Assembly: GCF_030815985.1 (NCBI RefSeq)
Contig: NZ_JAUSXM010000001.1
Span: forward strand, 744,001 to 808,000
Source of the DNA: Paenibacillus sp. W2I17
Lineage (GTDB): Bacteria > Bacillota > Bacilli > Paenibacillales > Paenibacillaceae
DNA length: 64,000 nt
Direction of reading: 5' to 3'
How positions within the stretch are numbered: the first letter of the stretch is position 1; each line of letters begins with the position of its first letter. The position numbers were made by a program, and so were the translations under genes. A model generated the notes under the pieces. The model saw nothing but the letters and a program-made list of their open reading frames with translations. It was not told where the DNA came from and ran no database searches. Shown piece after piece: positions 56,700 through 64,000 of this stretch.

Positions 56700-58913
56700 C
56701 TATCCTCTATTTATGGGTTCTGGAAAGAGATCGTGTGAATTCGTACGTGTTTGGTGCCGTTTTTCAACGATTTCCATTACCTTCTCACCCTCAACATCCA
56801 AGTTCGGCAGAAGTCGATCTAACCATTTCGGCAAGTACCACGCCGATTTACCCATAAGTATCATCACACCTGGGACAATCAATAGACGGACAACAAATGC
56901 ATCAAACAATACCCCAAAGAGAAGTGCAAAACTCATTACCTTGATACTTGGATCATTCGTCATCATAAACCCTGCAAATACGGATATCATGATCAATCCT
57001 GCAGCTGTAACTACGCCCCCACTGTTCCGGATTCCCGCCAGTACGGATTGTTTGGCATCACCGTTCTTTTTGAAGTCCTCACGCATGCGGCTAACCAGAA
57101 ATACCTCATAGTCCATAGCCAATCCAAACAAGATTCCAACAACCATTATCGGTAAAAAGTTAAGCACAAGTGATTGTCCGCTGAAGCCGAAGAGATTTTG
57201 AAAATATCCATCCTGGACAACGTAGGTAATGAATCCCATTGTTGCTCCAAGCGAGAGAACAAAACCCAGCACTGCTTTAATTGGAACCAAGATAGAACGA
57301 AATACCATCATTAATAGGAGAAAGGCCAAACTAACAATTATGACACAGAACTCAGGTAATGCTTCGTTCAGTTTTTGAGAAATATCAATATTGATTGCTG
57401 TACTGCCCGTTATTTTAAGTTGCACATGGTTCTGACTTTCAATCTCAGGAATATGACTGCGAATCGTTTTAACAAGTTCTACCGTTTCCACATCAGCATG
57501 ACCTGTAGCCGGTATAATGTTAATCAAAGAGACTTTTCCAGATGCACTTTTAACCGGATCGGCAACCATCCCAATGTTTGGATAGGTTTTAAGTTGTTCT
57601 ACTGTTTTCGCCAAATTAACATCAGCTTCAGCACTTCCATCCGTTTTTGCAAGAATCATCAGAGGGTTATGGTAACCCACACCGTATGCTTCAGACAACA
57701 TATCGTATGCTCGTCGTTCCGTCATACTGGTTGACTTTAATCCATCATCCATAGTACCTGTTTCCATGTGTAAGAATGGTACCGATAATGTCGAGAGGAG
57801 TGCCACTCCGAGAACCACTGTGATCCAAGGTCGTCCTGTCACTAATCTCCCCCACAGATTTCCTCGAGATGTTGTCTGATTCAATCTCCCAGAGTTCTTT
57901 ATCGGCTTAACCTTTATCTTGCTACCCATTGCGTCAAGGACTGCCGGTACTGTGATTATTGCAATTAAAACAGCTACAAAAATACAAAGCGCAGCAGCTA
58001 ACCCCATTGCTGTAAGGAAAGGAATTCCTACGACTGCCATACCTGCAAGACCAATAATTACGGTTACACCTGCAAAAACAACTGCACTGCCTGCTGTACC
58101 GTTAGCTATTGCAATAGCTTCTCTTTTCTCAAAACCTCGTGCACGCTCTTGACGGTATCTTGAAATAATGAATAGTGCGTAATCAATACCTACTGCAAGT
58201 CCAATCATACTCGCCAATGATAAGGCAAATGAAGGTGTATCTAAGAAATTAGACCCCAGGATGATCAGCATTACGCCGGTACCAAGACCAATGACTGCTG
58301 TTAGAATCGGAATGATTCCAGTGAGTAGGGATCCGAAAGCAATGGAAAGTATAACAAGTGCAATTAGAATACCAATTCCTTCTGTAGCTCCACCGATCTC
58401 CATCTTCACATAACCAGATCCAGTGAGCTCCGCTTGGAGTCCAGCATTCCGTAAAGCTTCTGCGGCATGAATTACGTACTCTTTAGAAGTTTCTTTAACA
58501 TCACCATCAGCCTTGTTATAAGAGATTGACGCATAAGCGATTGTGCCATCCGCGTTCAACGATTTGTTATCAAATGGGCCGGAGACTTCAGTAACAGCAG
58601 GATCTTTTGATATGCTCTGAAGTTGTGTTTCAATCAGTTGTTTTATCTTTTCAGATGATAATGTTTCGTTAGCAGGTGCTTTGAGAACCAGCTGGATTTC
58701 TTTACTGGTATCTATCATTGACGGAAACTCCTGGTACATCTGTCCCATCGTTTCAATTGACTCTAACCCGGGTATCGTAGTTTCTTCACTAAGTTTCGGT
58801 CCCATTCCCATTGCCACCATTGAGGTAATCAACATGACCATAATTGATCCGATGATTACCTTCATGCGGTTCTTGGCAGACCAAAATCCCAGTCTGTATA
58901 ACATTTTTGCCAT
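56700..58913 (-). CDS. ydfJ: MMPL-family RND exporter (YdfJ-like)
   Basis: 737 residues with two MMPL halves, each one helix, an extracytoplasmic loop and a five-helix bundle. Signature segments: GLAVGIDYALFIISRYRQER near 240 and GLAMDYEVFLVSRMREDFKK near 600. MMPL proteins export lipids or lipophilic compounds by proton drive. In B. subtilis YdfJ is controlled by the YdfHI system; here the same kind of two-component pair lies just upstream. ATG after GAGGAG. Own promoter with the tandem box at 58986. Confidence 0.88.
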   Translation of the reverse strand: MAKMLYRLGFWSAKNRMKVIIGSIMVMLITSMVAMGMGPKLSEETTIPGLESIETMGQMYQEFPSMIDTSKEIQLVLKAPANETLSSEKIKQLIETQLQSISKDPAVTEVSGPFDNKSLNADGTIAYASISYNKADGDVKETSKEYVIHAAEALRNAGLQAELTGSGYVKMEIGGATEGIGILIALVILSIAFGSLLTGIIPILTAVIGLGTGVMLIILGSNFLDTPSFALSLASMIGLAVGIDYALFIISRYRQERARGFEKREAIAIANGTAGSAVVFAGVTVIIGLAGMAVVGIPFLTAMGLAAALCIFVAVLIAIITVPAVLDAMGSKIKVKPIKNSGRLNQTTSRGNLWGRLVTGRPWITVVLGVALLSTLSVPFLHMETGTMDDGLKSTSMTERRAYDMLSEAYGVGYHNPLMILAKTDGSAEADVNLAKTVEQLKTYPNIGMVADPVKSASGKVSLINIIPATGHADVETVELVKTIRSHIPEIESQNHVQLKITGSTAINIDISQKLNEALPEFCVIIVSLAFLLLMMVFRSILVPIKAVLGFVLSLGATMGFITYVVQDGYFQNLFGFSGQSLVLNFLPIMVVGILFGLAMDYEVFLVSRMREDFKKNGDAKQSVLAGIRNSGGVVTAAGLIMISVFAGFMMTNDPSIKVMSFALLFGVLFDAFVVRLLIVPGVMILMGKSAWYLPKWLDRLLPNLDVEGEKVMEIVEKRHQTRTNSHDLFPEPINRG

Positions 58914-58985
58914 TTCAGTATCGTCTCCTCTGCTCTATATCTTAAATATAATCTTATTTTATAATTAGTTTTAGACAGCAACATC

Positions 58986-59018
58986 GTCCCAATGGGCATT
59001 TGAATCTGCCCTTTGGGG
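58986..59018 (-). promoter_or_regulatory. tandem 12-mer box upstream of the MMPL gene
   Basis: Minus strand CCCCAAAGGGCA (59018-59007) and GCCCATTGGGAC (58997-58986), 21 bp apart, ending 73 bp before the start codon. Confidence 0.65.
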
Positions 59019-59098
59019 AATGCTATATCAAGGGAATATTCTTTTTTTGGATCTAATCTACAATATATGTACTTAATGTCATCAAATCTATACCAACG

Positions 59099-59135
59099 GA
59101 AAAAGCATGCAGGTCGGTACCCTGCATGCTTTTTC
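59099..59135 (-). terminator. terminator of the two-component operon
   Basis: Stem AAAAGCATGCAGG / CCTGCATGCTTTT, 14 bp past the response-regulator stop. Confidence 0.85.
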
Positions 59136-59148
59136 AGTTGATCAATAA

Positions 59149-59796
59149 TTATAGTTTCAGAATACCTCGATCTAGTGCAGTTGCTACTGCTTGTGACCGC
59201 GAATCTACCCCAAGTTTATTGTATATGTTCGTTAGATGAGCCTTGACTGTTCGTTCTCCAATATTCATGTCAAATGCTATTTCTTTGCTTTTATACCCTT
59301 TAGCCACGCATTGCAAAATGTAGTTTTCTTTATCACTCAAAAGTTTGACATCTTGCTTGACTTCTTGTTGCGATTTTAATTTAGCAGCCATTACTCGCTC
59401 TAGCATCTCCTCAGATAAGAGCATTTCCCCCTGCATTGCAGAATCAATGCTTCTGAACAAGCTTTCTCTGCTTGTATCTTTTAACAAATACCCTTTGGCT
59501 CCCAAAGCCAACCCGTTAATCATCAGTTCATCCTCGTTATACGTGGTCAGGATAATAATAGGGATCGTAAGGCCTTTCTTCTTGAATTCCTTCATCGTTT
59601 CGAGTCCACTCAGAACAGGCATATTCAGATCCATTAGAATTATGTCAGGCTCAAGCTTTTCAACCTTCTCAAGCGCATCCTGTCCATTTACAGCTTCCCC
59701 TACGACTTGATATTTTTCGCTGGTCTCTAATATGAGCTTGAGTCCTTCACGAACTACAAAATGATCGTCCACCAACATAATTTTATAAGGGCTCAT
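59149..59796 (-). CDS. ydfI: NarL/LuxR-type response regulator (YdfI-like)
   Basis: 215 residues from the ATG at 59796, five bases after AAGGAGG; an upstream in-frame start overlaps that site. Receiver domain with Asp-Asp (LVDDHFVVREG), phospho-acceptor Asp56 (IILMDLNMPVLSG), Thr and Lys. C-terminal LuxR helix-turn-helix (ENYILQCVAKGYKSKEIAFD, GERTVKAHLTNIYNKLGVDS). Overlaps the kinase gene by 14 bp. The tandem boxes upstream of five local promoters are its likely targets. Confidence 0.9.
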   Translation of the reverse strand: MSPYKIMLVDDHFVVREGLKLILETSEKYQVVGEAVNGQDALEKVEKLEPDIILMDLNMPVLSGLETMKEFKKKGLTIPIIILTTYNEDELMINGLALGAKGYLLKDTSRESLFRSIDSAMQGEMLLSEEMLERVMAAKLKSQQEVKQDVKLLSDKENYILQCVAKGYKSKEIAFDMNIGERTVKAHLTNIYNKLGVDSRSQAVATALDRGILKL

Positions 59797-60991
59797 GTTG
59801 ACCTCCTTCATTAATTGTCACCGACATCGTTATGGTTGTACCTTCTGAGCTGCTATCGATCTTGATGTGTCCACCAATCAATCTTGCTCGCTCACGGATT
59901 CCAAGTAATCCATAGTGACCAGGTTTCTTTCCGATCGCATCTGGATTAAAACCTTTTCCATTATCTGATATTTCTATCTGAAGTTGATTGTTCGAGACGA
60001 TAACACTGACTTTTACTACATTGGCATTGGCATGGCGCGCAACATTCGTCAACACCTCTCTGACGATATGAAGACTATGTTCCATCACAACTCTTGATAG
60101 TAGTTGATTCAGTTGTATATTCCAGTCTACCTGAATACCCGTTGAATGTCTGAAGTGCCTTACTTCATCTTCGACAGCTTCCTTAAAATCGATATCAGGT
60201 GCTGATTTAATTCTAAGGTCATCTATTGCCCTGCGTGCTTCAGCCAGTGTTCTACGTGCTTGCTGCATGGATTGAATTATAATGTTATGAGCCTTTTCCG
60301 TATTCCCCTGCATAATGTGCGCGTTGGACGCTTCCAATTGCATAATTAAACCAGCGACTCCTTGGGCAAGAGTATCATGTAAGTCCCTAGCCATTCGCTG
60401 CCGTTCATTGGACAATGTAAGTTCTTCGACCTTTTGATGAGCCACTTGCAGTTCATTCAAAAACTTTTGCAGCTTGACTCGCTCATGAACTTGATGAAAA
60501 AATAGTATTCCATAAGCTATTACGATAATTAGCATCATCACAAAAATCGGAATGAATACCAGCAGTTCCTTTGTACCTCCGACTGTTAAAGAAGAGTCGA
60601 AAAATATGATAATACTAATCAAAGCTATAAATATCACCCTACTTATCCGAAAAGAAAAACCTAAACTTTGGGCAATTAATACGGGGAGCAACCCCACCAA
60701 CACTGCCTGATAACTTCCAGGGAAAAGTATAGCGCACAGGTAAATTAAGATCCCTTGTATTCCAAAGTAAAACCAAAAATGTCTTTGGCTAACCCGATAT
60801 GAAATCCAATGCAACGCGGCGTGGAGAACAAACAGTCCCGTAAATACGAAACTACTGATAACTTTAGGATCATCCAAAAACTGAAGTGTAACAGATCCTG
60901 CGTATACGAAGATCAACCAAATGAGAATGGGCTTTCTTGTTGCAAATAATTCATGTATAGTCTCAAGTTTATTCTTCTTATTAGTCACCAT
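59783..60991 (-). CDS. ydfH: NarL-type sensor histidine kinase (YdfH-like)
   Basis: 402 residues. Five or six helices fill the first 170 residues with almost no outside loop, so it probably senses a signal in the membrane. Then a coiled coil (LNELQVAHQKVEELTLSNE), a HisKA_3 box with the phospho-acceptor His (RQRMARDLHDTLAQGVAGLI), and HATPase motifs VLTNVARHANA and DNGKGFNPD and GLLGIRERA. B. subtilis YdfH has the same size and layout. The ribosome site is weak. Operon with the regulator; a tandem box lies about 290 bp upstream, suggesting autoregulation. Confidence 0.88.
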   Translation of the reverse strand: MVTNKKNKLETIHELFATRKPILIWLIFVYAGSVTLQFLDDPKVISSFVFTGLFVLHAALHWISYRVSQRHFWFYFGIQGILIYLCAILFPGSYQAVLVGLLPVLIAQSLGFSFRISRVIFIALISIIIFFDSSLTVGGTKELLVFIPIFVMMLIIVIAYGILFFHQVHERVKLQKFLNELQVAHQKVEELTLSNERQRMARDLHDTLAQGVAGLIMQLEASNAHIMQGNTEKAHNIIIQSMQQARRTLAEARRAIDDLRIKSAPDIDFKEAVEDEVRHFRHSTGIQVDWNIQLNQLLSRVVMEHSLHIVREVLTNVARHANANVVKVSVIVSNNQLQIEISDNGKGFNPDAIGKKPGHYGLLGIRERARLIGGHIKIDSSSEGTTITMSVTINEGGQHEPL

Positions 60992-61282
60992 AATAACCCC
61001 AGTCCAAGTTTTATCACCTTAATCTCTTTACGTATATTAGCAAAGATACACTTACTTAATGAAACAATCCAGTACCCAGTGAGCTTGCCTTCATTTGCTC
61101 GAAGTTATCCAAGACTTGATTATTAACATTTTCAATATAATGTACAAATTCAATGTTAGGATGGCTTCCTGTACATGCTTGATTACTCCTGTGAAAGCTC
61201 AAAACCATCATCTAAATTACAAATTTTCTTGGGTAAAGGTGCATGCAATCTAATTATAGTACTATAATCCATTCACTACATC

Positions 61283-61316
61283 GCCTAAATGGGTATGTTT
61301 GATTGCCCTTTTGGGC
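61283..61316 (-). promoter_or_regulatory. tandem 12-mer box upstream of the kinase-regulator operon
   Basis: GCCCAAAAGGGC (61316-61305) and ACCCATTTAGGC (61294-61283) on the minus strand, 22 bp apart. It lies 292 bp before the kinase start codon, further than in the other cases, so a long leader or another start must be assumed. Confidence 0.5.
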
Positions 61317-61767
61317 AAAACCTTAGGTTTCGTGTTAGCCATAGCTTGATGAAAAAACAGAACTATCAGATGTAGTGATCAAACATGATCTCGATTTGAA
61401 ACCTGGAACATATCAATTCAATTGTAGCATGTATATGTATACGGAACTATAACTGTCGTTTAATAGCATTTGTAGAACATGCTACACAATAGAGTTGAAT
61501 AGTGAGGGGGCTCTCCCTAACAATGACAATCAGCACAAAGTAATCTATCTGCATATGTTTCCCCTCCCTTTATCCAAAATTGCATTCTGTATCCTACCCT
61601 TTTATTTGCTAAAGTGCTTATTGACGAGTTTATTTTATCCATTTCAAATGGGAATACAGTTCCAGGGGAAACTCTCCCCAGAATTGATGTTGGTCTCTTG
61701 ATCATAATCCATCCTTTAGCCTGTTAGTCACTCACAAGAGACTCACTACTCACACTTAGATATTCAT
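61317..61767. other. no gene seen
   Basis: Frames of 62-68 codons at 61495-61705 on both strands have no ribosome site or resemblance. Sequence otherwise featureless. Confidence 0.35.
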
Positions 61768-61804
61768 CTAATCGGAAATGGGAACATGTTCTTGTCCCCA
61801 GACA
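61768..61804 (-). repeat. family-1 repeat, copy J (single unit)
   Basis: TCTAATCGGAAATGGGAAC, ATGTTCTTGTCC and CCAGACA. Confidence 0.6.
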
Positions 61805-61825
61805 GATGTGTGTGTTGTGTGTGGC

Positions 61826-61957
61826 TTATCGTGATTCTTTCTCGAAGTAAGGAAATTCCAAAGATCGCCACCAGTCAAAGTCTTTGACGTATCCATCAAC
61901 ATCCGTTTTTTCAACGACTCCTGCCCCTTCATAACCTAAAAATATAAGTGCTTTCAA
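61826..61957 (-). pseudogene. short C-terminal remnant of unknown family
   Basis: A minus frame reads LKALIFLGYEGAGVVEKTDV, then DGYVKDFDWWRSLEFPYFEK and stops. It is clearly protein-like but starts nowhere and I do not recognise it. Confidence 0.35.
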
Positions 61958-62094
61958 TTGAGCGGCCTCTTCTTATATATTTTTCAAGAACTCACTTATT
62001 TATGATATGATTCTCCGGGATAACTGGAGCGGCAAGTTTTAAGGCAACTTACCATAACTTGTGGTACGGTTCGGCGTATTATCTGTAGTGCGAA

Positions 62095-62124
62095 ATCGAA
62101 GGCACCCAGTAGGGTGCCTTCGAT
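62095..62124 (-). terminator. hairpin after the GH43 gene
   Basis: A 13-bp stem ATCGAAGGCACCC / GGGTGCCTTCGAT with a four-base loop, 75 bp past the stop; U-poor tail. Confidence 0.65.
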
Positions 62125-62198
62125 GTTCTTACTGTCTCTCTTTGGCAAGTTGGATAAACGAACTCAAATCCATCAACCAACCTTGTTGGGACACTCGT

Positions 62199-63182
62199 TC
62201 ACTGTAAAGAACGTGCAAGTGCTGCAACAGAGCCGCGGAAATCGGGTCTGCCGTCAGCCGTCCACAAAAGCTCTGTCACAAATGTATGGCGATTCGGATC
62301 GTACAGTGGATCTCCTATAATGTTCTTGTACGTTCTTGCGTGGAACACAAATAGCGTCTTTTCGTCGGCCTCTGACACCGTGAAGGAATTATGACCGGGA
62401 CCATACATAGAGATGCTCTCATCTGTCGAGAAAACCGCTGCTTGCGACTTGCGCCATGAGGTGGCATCTAGCAAATCAGCATCCGCATCGGCTTCAAGCA
62501 GGCCCATGCAATAATTGAAATCAGTGGCGCTAGCCGAGTAAGAGAGGAATATCCGATCACCCTTGCGAAGAAATGCCGCGCCTTCGTTCACTTTATAACC
62601 AATGATCTCCCAGTCATATTCCGGCATCGAAATCATCGTTTGCGGCCCAGTCAGCGTCCACGGATTGCTCATTTTAGATATATACAGATTAGAGTTGCCT
62701 TCGATATTCGAATCCTTTTGTGCCCATACGTAATAACGGCTGCCATTATGCTCAAAGGTAGTGGCATCGAGGGCGAAGCTTTCCCACGCGGTACGAACCT
62801 GTCCTCTTTCCGTCCAACTGCCTTCGAGCGGATTGGCATGTTCATTCTCCAGCACGTACATCCGATGGTCGAACAAGCCTTCAATCGTTCCCGTCGTGCG
62901 TGCGGCAGCGAAATACACGTACCATTTGTCATCAATAAAATGAAGTTCAGGCGCCCATATATTGGTACTAAGAATACCAGTCTCGCGCTTTCTCCAGATC
63001 ACTACAGGAGTTGATGTAACAAACTCCTCAAGGTTCTGGGCTCTACGGATTTCAATCCGATCATACTCCGGAACGGATGCTACGAAGTAATAATAACCGT
63101 CCGAATGTCGGTACATAAAAGGATCTGCTCTCTGCTCAATTAATGGTTGAATGTCGTGTAACGCTCTTGGCTGGATTTCCAT
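62199..63182 (-). CDS. GH43-family glycosidase (arabinosidase/xylosidase type)
   Basis: 327 residues, a single five-bladed propeller without signal peptide. Catalytic pattern: Asp of RADPFMYRHSDGYYYFVAS, Asp of ALDATTFEHNG, and Glu of YKVNEGAAFLRKG, in the usual order base, pKa modulator and acid; IWAPELHFIDDKWYVYFAA is the typical second blade. Cytoplasmic, so it cuts imported oligosaccharides. ATG after AGGTGATAAG. It follows the sugar permease gene by 28 bp, so it belongs to an ABC-transporter operon that continues beyond the window. Exact substrate unknown. Confidence 0.88.
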   Translation of the reverse strand: MEIQPRALHDIQPLIEQRADPFMYRHSDGYYYFVASVPEYDRIEIRRAQNLEEFVTSTPVVIWRKRETGILSTNIWAPELHFIDDKWYVYFAAARTTGTIEGLFDHRMYVLENEHANPLEGSWTERGQVRTAWESFALDATTFEHNGSRYYVWAQKDSNIEGNSNLYISKMSNPWTLTGPQTMISMPEYDWEIIGYKVNEGAAFLRKGDRIFLSYSASATDFNYCMGLLEADADADLLDATSWRKSQAAVFSTDESISMYGPGHNSFTVSEADEKTLFVFHARTYKNIIGDPLYDPNRHTFVTELLWTADGRPDFRGSVAALARSLQ

Positions 63183-63210
63183 CTTATCACCTGCTTCATC
63201 ATAATATTTT

Positions 63211-64000
63211 CTACCCTTTAACAGCCCCTGCAGTCATACCGTCTATGAAATATTTCTGGAAAGCAATAAACAGTATGAAAATTGGAATGATGGAGAAGAA
63301 GGAGCCCACGATCAAGAGGTCATAGTTATTGCCATAAGGAGTTAACAACGTTTTCAAACCGATTGGAAGTGTGAATTTACTCTGATCTCCGAGCACCATG
63401 AATGGCCACAACAGATTATTCCAGCTATTCATACCATTCAAAATGGCCATTGCCGCAAAGGAAGGCTTCATAATCGGCATAATTAGTCTGAAATAAATCG
63501 CATACTCGTTTGCGCCATCAACCCGCCCAGATTGAATAATCTCTTTGGGTATGCTTCTTAGATATTGCCTGAAGAAAAATATTGTCGCGGCATTGGCTAT
63601 ACCCGGCAGAATGATTGCTGAATAGCTATTCACCATTTTCAAATCATTAATTAGGCTGTACAAAGGAACCAGCAGTATTTCGAAAGGCACCATCATAATG
63701 AGCAAAACACATATAAAGAGGAAGTTCTTCCCTTTAAAATCATATGCTGCAAAACCATATCCAACAAATGCGCTTACAAAAAGTGTTAAAACTACTTGAA
63801 CGATTGTTAAAGTCATACTGTTCCAAAACCACACAAAATAATCATGTTCTCCTGTAAACAGATAGATAAAATTGTCAAAACTCATAATACTAAAATCCAA
63901 ACTTAGGTTAAGACCATATCTAATTAATGATTCACCTGGTTTGAAGGAAGATAGGGCCACTGCATAGAATGGAATCATTATTATAACGAATAGTATAATG
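63211..64000 (-). CDS. sugar ABC permease, MalG/AraQ type (N terminus outside the window)
   Basis: The frame is open to the window edge; at least 263 residues are visible. Five helices and the EAA loop RVDGANEYAIYFRLIMPIMK, with IPIFILFIAFQKYFIDGMTA and GAVKG at the C terminus. It is the inner-membrane half of a sugar importer; its partner permease and binding protein are expected just beyond position 64000. An internal ATG at 63978 is not the start because hydrophobic sequence of the first helix continues upstream. Confidence 0.9.
   Translation of the reverse strand, partial: IILFVIIMIPFYAVALSSFKPGESLIRYGLNLSLDFSIMSFDNFIYLFTGEHDYFVWFWNSMTLTIVQVVLTLFVSAFVGYGFAAYDFKGKNFLFICVLLIMMVPFEILLVPLYSLINDLKMVNSYSAIILPGIANAATIFFFRQYLRSIPKEIIQSGRVDGANEYAIYFRLIMPIMKPSFAAMAILNGMNSWNNLLWPFMVLGDQSKFTLPIGLKTLLTPYGNNYDLLIVGSFFSIIPIFILFIAFQKYFIDGMTAGAVKG

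Overview
The window reads as a Bacillota chromosome, most probably Paenibacillus or a close relative. The reasons are strong AGGAGG ribosome sites, three-gene sugar ABC systems of the LplB/LplC/lipoprotein type next to membrane-bound AraC regulators, many polysaccharide-degrading enzymes (GH38, GH78, GH88, GH43, GH1), and Bacillus-type two-component systems. No rRNA, tRNA or CRISPR array was seen. Most genes are on the minus strand.

Layout. 0-4.4 kb: a glycan-use locus with GH38 alpha-mannosidase (cut by the window edge), a frameshifted glycosidase-like gene and a GntR/LacI-type repressor. 4.7-7.3 kb: gene debris (PAP2, DHA2 permease, AraC) with a DUF3888 protein. 7.3-12.9 kb: rifampin phosphotransferase, a CPBP membrane protease and a frameshifted erythromycin-esterase-like gene. 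12.9-17.9 kb: a decayed GH78/solute-binding-protein chimera, two IS110 transposase remnants, and between them an ECF sigma factor with a large C-terminal extension. 17.9-21.1 kb: an operon for a secreted amidinotransferase and an OmpR-type two-component system. 21.2-30.1 kb: more debris (integrase, GH1, TetR, SRAP), an intact TetR, an MFS pump, and a MarR / glyoxalase-like / old-yellow-enzyme group. 30.3-33.3 kb: HxlR, a DHA2 pump and a nitroreductase. 33.5-38.1 kb: a small lipoprotein, the kbl-tdh threonine-degradation operon and an unknown protein. 38.8-49.1 kb: an oligosaccharide ABC transporter with its membrane AraC regulator, then GH88, DUF2264 and a divergent AraC. 49.8-61.3 kb: an envelope module (diacylglycerol kinase, tandem NTF2-like lipoprotein, BrkB-like, DedA, Asp23/Gls24, LTA synthase, MMPL transporter, NarL-type two-component system). 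62.2-64 kb: GH43 and a sugar ABC permease cut by the window edge.

The best candidate for something undescribed is the 49.8-61.3 kb envelope module. Five promoters (kinase, lipoprotein, Asp23, MMPL and the two-component system itself) carry the same tandem 12-mer box with a 21-22 bp period. At three of them the box lies 73-77 bp from the start codon. The box resembles the B. subtilis YdfI site as I remember it. I infer a YdfHI-like regulon joining lipoteichoic-acid synthesis, diacylglycerol recycling, DedA lipid handling and an MMPL exporter.

A second theme is a family of about eleven intergenic repeats, all in one orientation. They are built from near-palindromic units around GGTACAAGTTCTTGTCC plus a terminator-like hairpin. 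Shorter repeats around AGCTATCGTTTCCCGTTAGCTTAAT often lie next to them. The pseudogene density between 4.7 and 30 kb suggests an accessory region in decay. A few isolated single-base frameshifts could be assembly errors.
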